From contig NW_003101656.1 in assembly GCF_000003855.2 (NCBI RefSeq), forward strand, positions 207,168-271,167: a stretch of DNA of 64,000 nt. Reading direction: 5' to 3'. This stretch comes from Blastomyces gilchristii SLH14081. Lineage: Eukaryota > Ascomycota > Eurotiomycetes > Onygenales > Ajellomycetaceae. Shown here piece after piece: positions 62,223 to 64,000 of this stretch. The number at the start of each line of letters is the position of its first letter. Position 1 is the stretch's first letter. The position numbers were made by a program, and so were the translations under genes. Under the pieces are notes generated by a model. That model had not been told where the DNA came from and searched no databases. It saw only the letters and a program-made list of their open reading frames with translations.

Positions 62223-63838
62223 CTATATCTGATTGATTTCCTCCTCTTCATATTCAGATAATTCTGAATTTAGCCATTTTCTTATAGCTGCTTGAGTTTC
62301 TGATAGAAAGTCTATTAAGTATTTAATTCCTGTCTCAGTTGAGAATAAGAATCTCATATTTAATTGATTTAGATCATACTTCTCTTTCAATCTGGCTCTG
62401 AGACTATTGTATAATGCACAGTGTATTACAATATACTCAGGATTCTCATTTGTATTGCAGAATGAGCATTCTATTGAGTCAAATCTATCATCAAATCTTT
62501 GTATATAAGATTTGAAATAGCCATGTCCTAGTTTCAGCTGTATTATAGATGAGAATATTTTCTTTTTACATTTAATTGAACAAGATTTCCACTTGAGTTT
62601 TGTTTCAAATCTTGAATAATGTATACTCTTCTTTTGTTTCTACCAGCTTTCATTCCACTTGTCTAAACAAGATTCTTTTATTTTTCTCTTTATAAAAGAC
62701 CAGGACACAATTTTTTGAATAGATCTGCTTAATTCTGCACCCTTTTTTGCAGCTGAATCAGCCAATTCATTGCCATGAATATTCATATGAGCAGGAACTC
62801 AGTGCAGATGAATTATCAGCTTTGATGTTCTTCTCTTTTGAATTTTTAAAACAGAGTTTAAGATCAGTTCAAGATTCATTTGATCATTATGAATCTGACT
62901 ATTTCTAAGTCTTTTTAAAGCAGCTTGACTATCAGAGAATATCCATGTCTCTTTCAAATAATTTCCTCTTTTATGAGATTTTATTTCAATGAGTTTGAAA
63001 GCTTTCACTATTGCAAATAGTTCAGCATCAAAGACTTCACATTCAGTGTCTAGATTTCAGAAATCTGAGATAAAATTAATATTATCTTCAGTATAAGCAA
63101 TGCCTGCATCTAATCTATTCAAGTTCTCATTTTTTGAGTCATCTGAATAAATCAGAATAGAGTCTTTTATATTAATTGTAGAAATTCTCTTCAAATGCTG
63201 TTCATATTCTTTCTCTTTTAATAGTTCACTTATTTATAAGTCTATAAGAGATTCAAGCTTTTCTCTTCAGAGAGATAACTTCTCATGATCAACTTTTTAA
63301 ATATTTAAAGAAGAAAATTGATTTTTAATCAGAGAGTATAGTCTGTACAGTTGAGAAGGCATTTTCTTTGAAGAATTATTTTCATTTTAATCAAGAAATC
63401 TATTTCAATCCAGTTCATTTCCAGAGTTAATTGATGAAAATGAAGAAGAGACTCTTTCTCTGATTATATGATTTGAGCTCATCTTTACAACTCTCAGAGC
63501 ATAGTTCATACAGGCCTTTTCAAATCTAATAGCAGAAGAAGGAATTGAAGCTTCAATTTTCATTGCTTTAATAGAAGATGATTTGAATGCTCTCAGAATT
63601 CTTCTCAAGGCTCTGTTTTGCAGACTTTGAAAGAGTTCAGTGAAATTCCCTTGATTATTCTATCAAACTTGAACTTCATAATCAGCTACTGATGTAATAC
63701 AGGCTATATATAACTGTCTCATAGCCTGGAAGGATAGACCCCTCTCTGTATTTGATAGTCTGATTATGTTGTTCAATAGTCTTTCTGCCTTGACAGTTCT
63801 TTGTTGAATGTGATATTTAAAATTCAACTTGAAATAAC
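62223..63838 (-). pseudogene. LINE ORF2: RT C-terminus, RNase H, Cys/His motif
   Basis: Reads on minus from about 63838 to a TAG at 62225-62223. RT thumb-side region: LNFKYH, AERLLN, RQLYIACI and VADYE (63835-63663), then LQNRALRRIL (about 63620). RNase H: IYSDDSKN (about 63150), FDAELFAIVKAF (about 63030), FSDSQAALKRL (about 62935), and a final HL-H-stop-VPAH motif near 62795 where TGG became TGA, then NELADSAAKKGA. A C-terminal CX2C...H...C motif (IECSFC, then HCALY) lies at about 62490-62420. RNase H after RT fits the Tad1 clade of fungal LINEs. At least two Trp codons are now TGA. The N-terminal half (endonuclease and RT fingers) is missing. Confidence 0.88.
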
Positions 63839-63999
63839 CCCCCCCTCTCTTCCTGGCAGATCGCAACCGATTCACTCCTCTCTACCTTTTGAGTTACAAA
63901 TAAAGCAGGCACATATGTCGCCCTCCGAAGCTGCTGTTCGTATTTCTGCACGTATGAGTGGTAAGCGTCCATACGCAACGTCGATTCAAACAGCTCCGA
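63817..63999 (-). CDS. Open frame running off the window edge, candidate gene end
   Basis: Minus-strand frame with no stop from the window edge to a TAA at 63819-63817, about 60 codons, crossing the C-run junction at 63838-63846. The translation has ordinary composition, for example MDAYHSYVQKYEQQ at about 63971-63930. No domain recognised. GC content and CpG are far above the rest of the window. Alternatively the real gene is on plus: an ATG at 63915 opens to the edge (28 codons). Only one, or neither, is real. Confidence 0.25.
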   Translation of the reverse strand, partial: SELFESTLRMDAYHSYVQKYEQQLRRATYVPALFVTQKVERSESVAICQEERGGLFQVEF

Positions 64000-64000
64000 T

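Larger units (their letters stand above)
61835..63838 (-). mobile_element. Tad1-like LINE, 5' truncated
   Basis: Non-LTR retrotransposon on the minus strand. The 3' end lies at 61835 with an (AAT)n tail. A 9-bp perfect hairpin (CCTGAGAAC, loop TTTA, GTTCTCAGG) lies at 61893-61914 in the 3' UTR. The coding part covers the RT C-terminal region, RNase H and a C-terminal Cys/His motif. It is only lightly mutated compared with the gypsy elements. The left flank is copy I gag. The right flank is not gypsy, so the two sides do not form a simple insertion site. Confidence 0.88.

Noticed and set aside
1..63838. A regional centromere, suggested by AT-rich nested retrotransposons
   Set aside because: Composition and nesting alone do not show it. 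Such regions also occur in chromosome arms and subtelomeres. CENP-A mapping would be needed.

Overview
This window is almost certainly from a repeat-rich, AT-rich compartment of a filamentous ascomycete-type fungal genome. It holds two families of Ty3/gypsy LTR retrotransposons, a Ty1/copia element, an hAT DNA transposon with 506-bp non-autonomous relatives, a Tad1-like LINE with a C-terminal RNase H, and a tRNA-derived SINE. All the old elements carry dense C-to-T/G-to-A transitions that turn Trp, Gln and Arg codons into stops. This is the signature of a RIP-like process (repeat-induced point mutation). I see no intact host gene. The only non-repeat-looking sequence is the last ~150 bases. 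The species cannot be named from the sequence.

Layout. (i) 1-12908: 3' part of a chromovirus of 'family B' (LTRs 323-362 bp, C-terminal chromodomain), interrupted at 2612-10980 by a complete 'family A' gypsy element (LTRs 167-179 bp, ~8.3 kb). (ii) 12909-13398: SINE-related fragment and an AT-rich stretch, possibly the 5' LTR of the copia element. (iii) 13399-57083: a nested stack. A plus-strand family B element (G) contains a minus-strand family B element (F). F contains a minus-strand family A element (E). E contains an autonomous hAT element (17630-23386) and a plus-strand family A element (C). C contains a 506-bp hAT-like element (N1), and N1 contains another complete family A element (D). 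G also holds a second 506-bp element (N2) and a full-length SINE. (iv) 57084-59859: Ty1/copia gag, protease and integrase remains. (v) 59860-61834: 5' part of another family A element (I). (vi) 61835 to about 63838: LINE on the minus strand. (vii) 63840-64000: GC-richer, unmutated sequence, perhaps the edge of a gene region.

Target-site duplications support most boundaries: ATAG (D), TAGA (E), TTGA/TTAA (A), GTAAT (F), AATAA (G), 8-bp duplications for all three hAT-type insertions, and 13 bp for the SINE. Together they fix the order of insertion.

The most interesting points are: the mutation load falls off toward the outer edges of insertions, so the two LTRs of one element are mutated in opposite halves; a Tf1-like self-priming match is visible in the chromovirus; the SINE and the LINE share their 3' end; the family A elements keep antisense reading frames between integrase and the 3' LTR; and the hAT element carries a second, lysine-rich reading frame upstream of its transposase.
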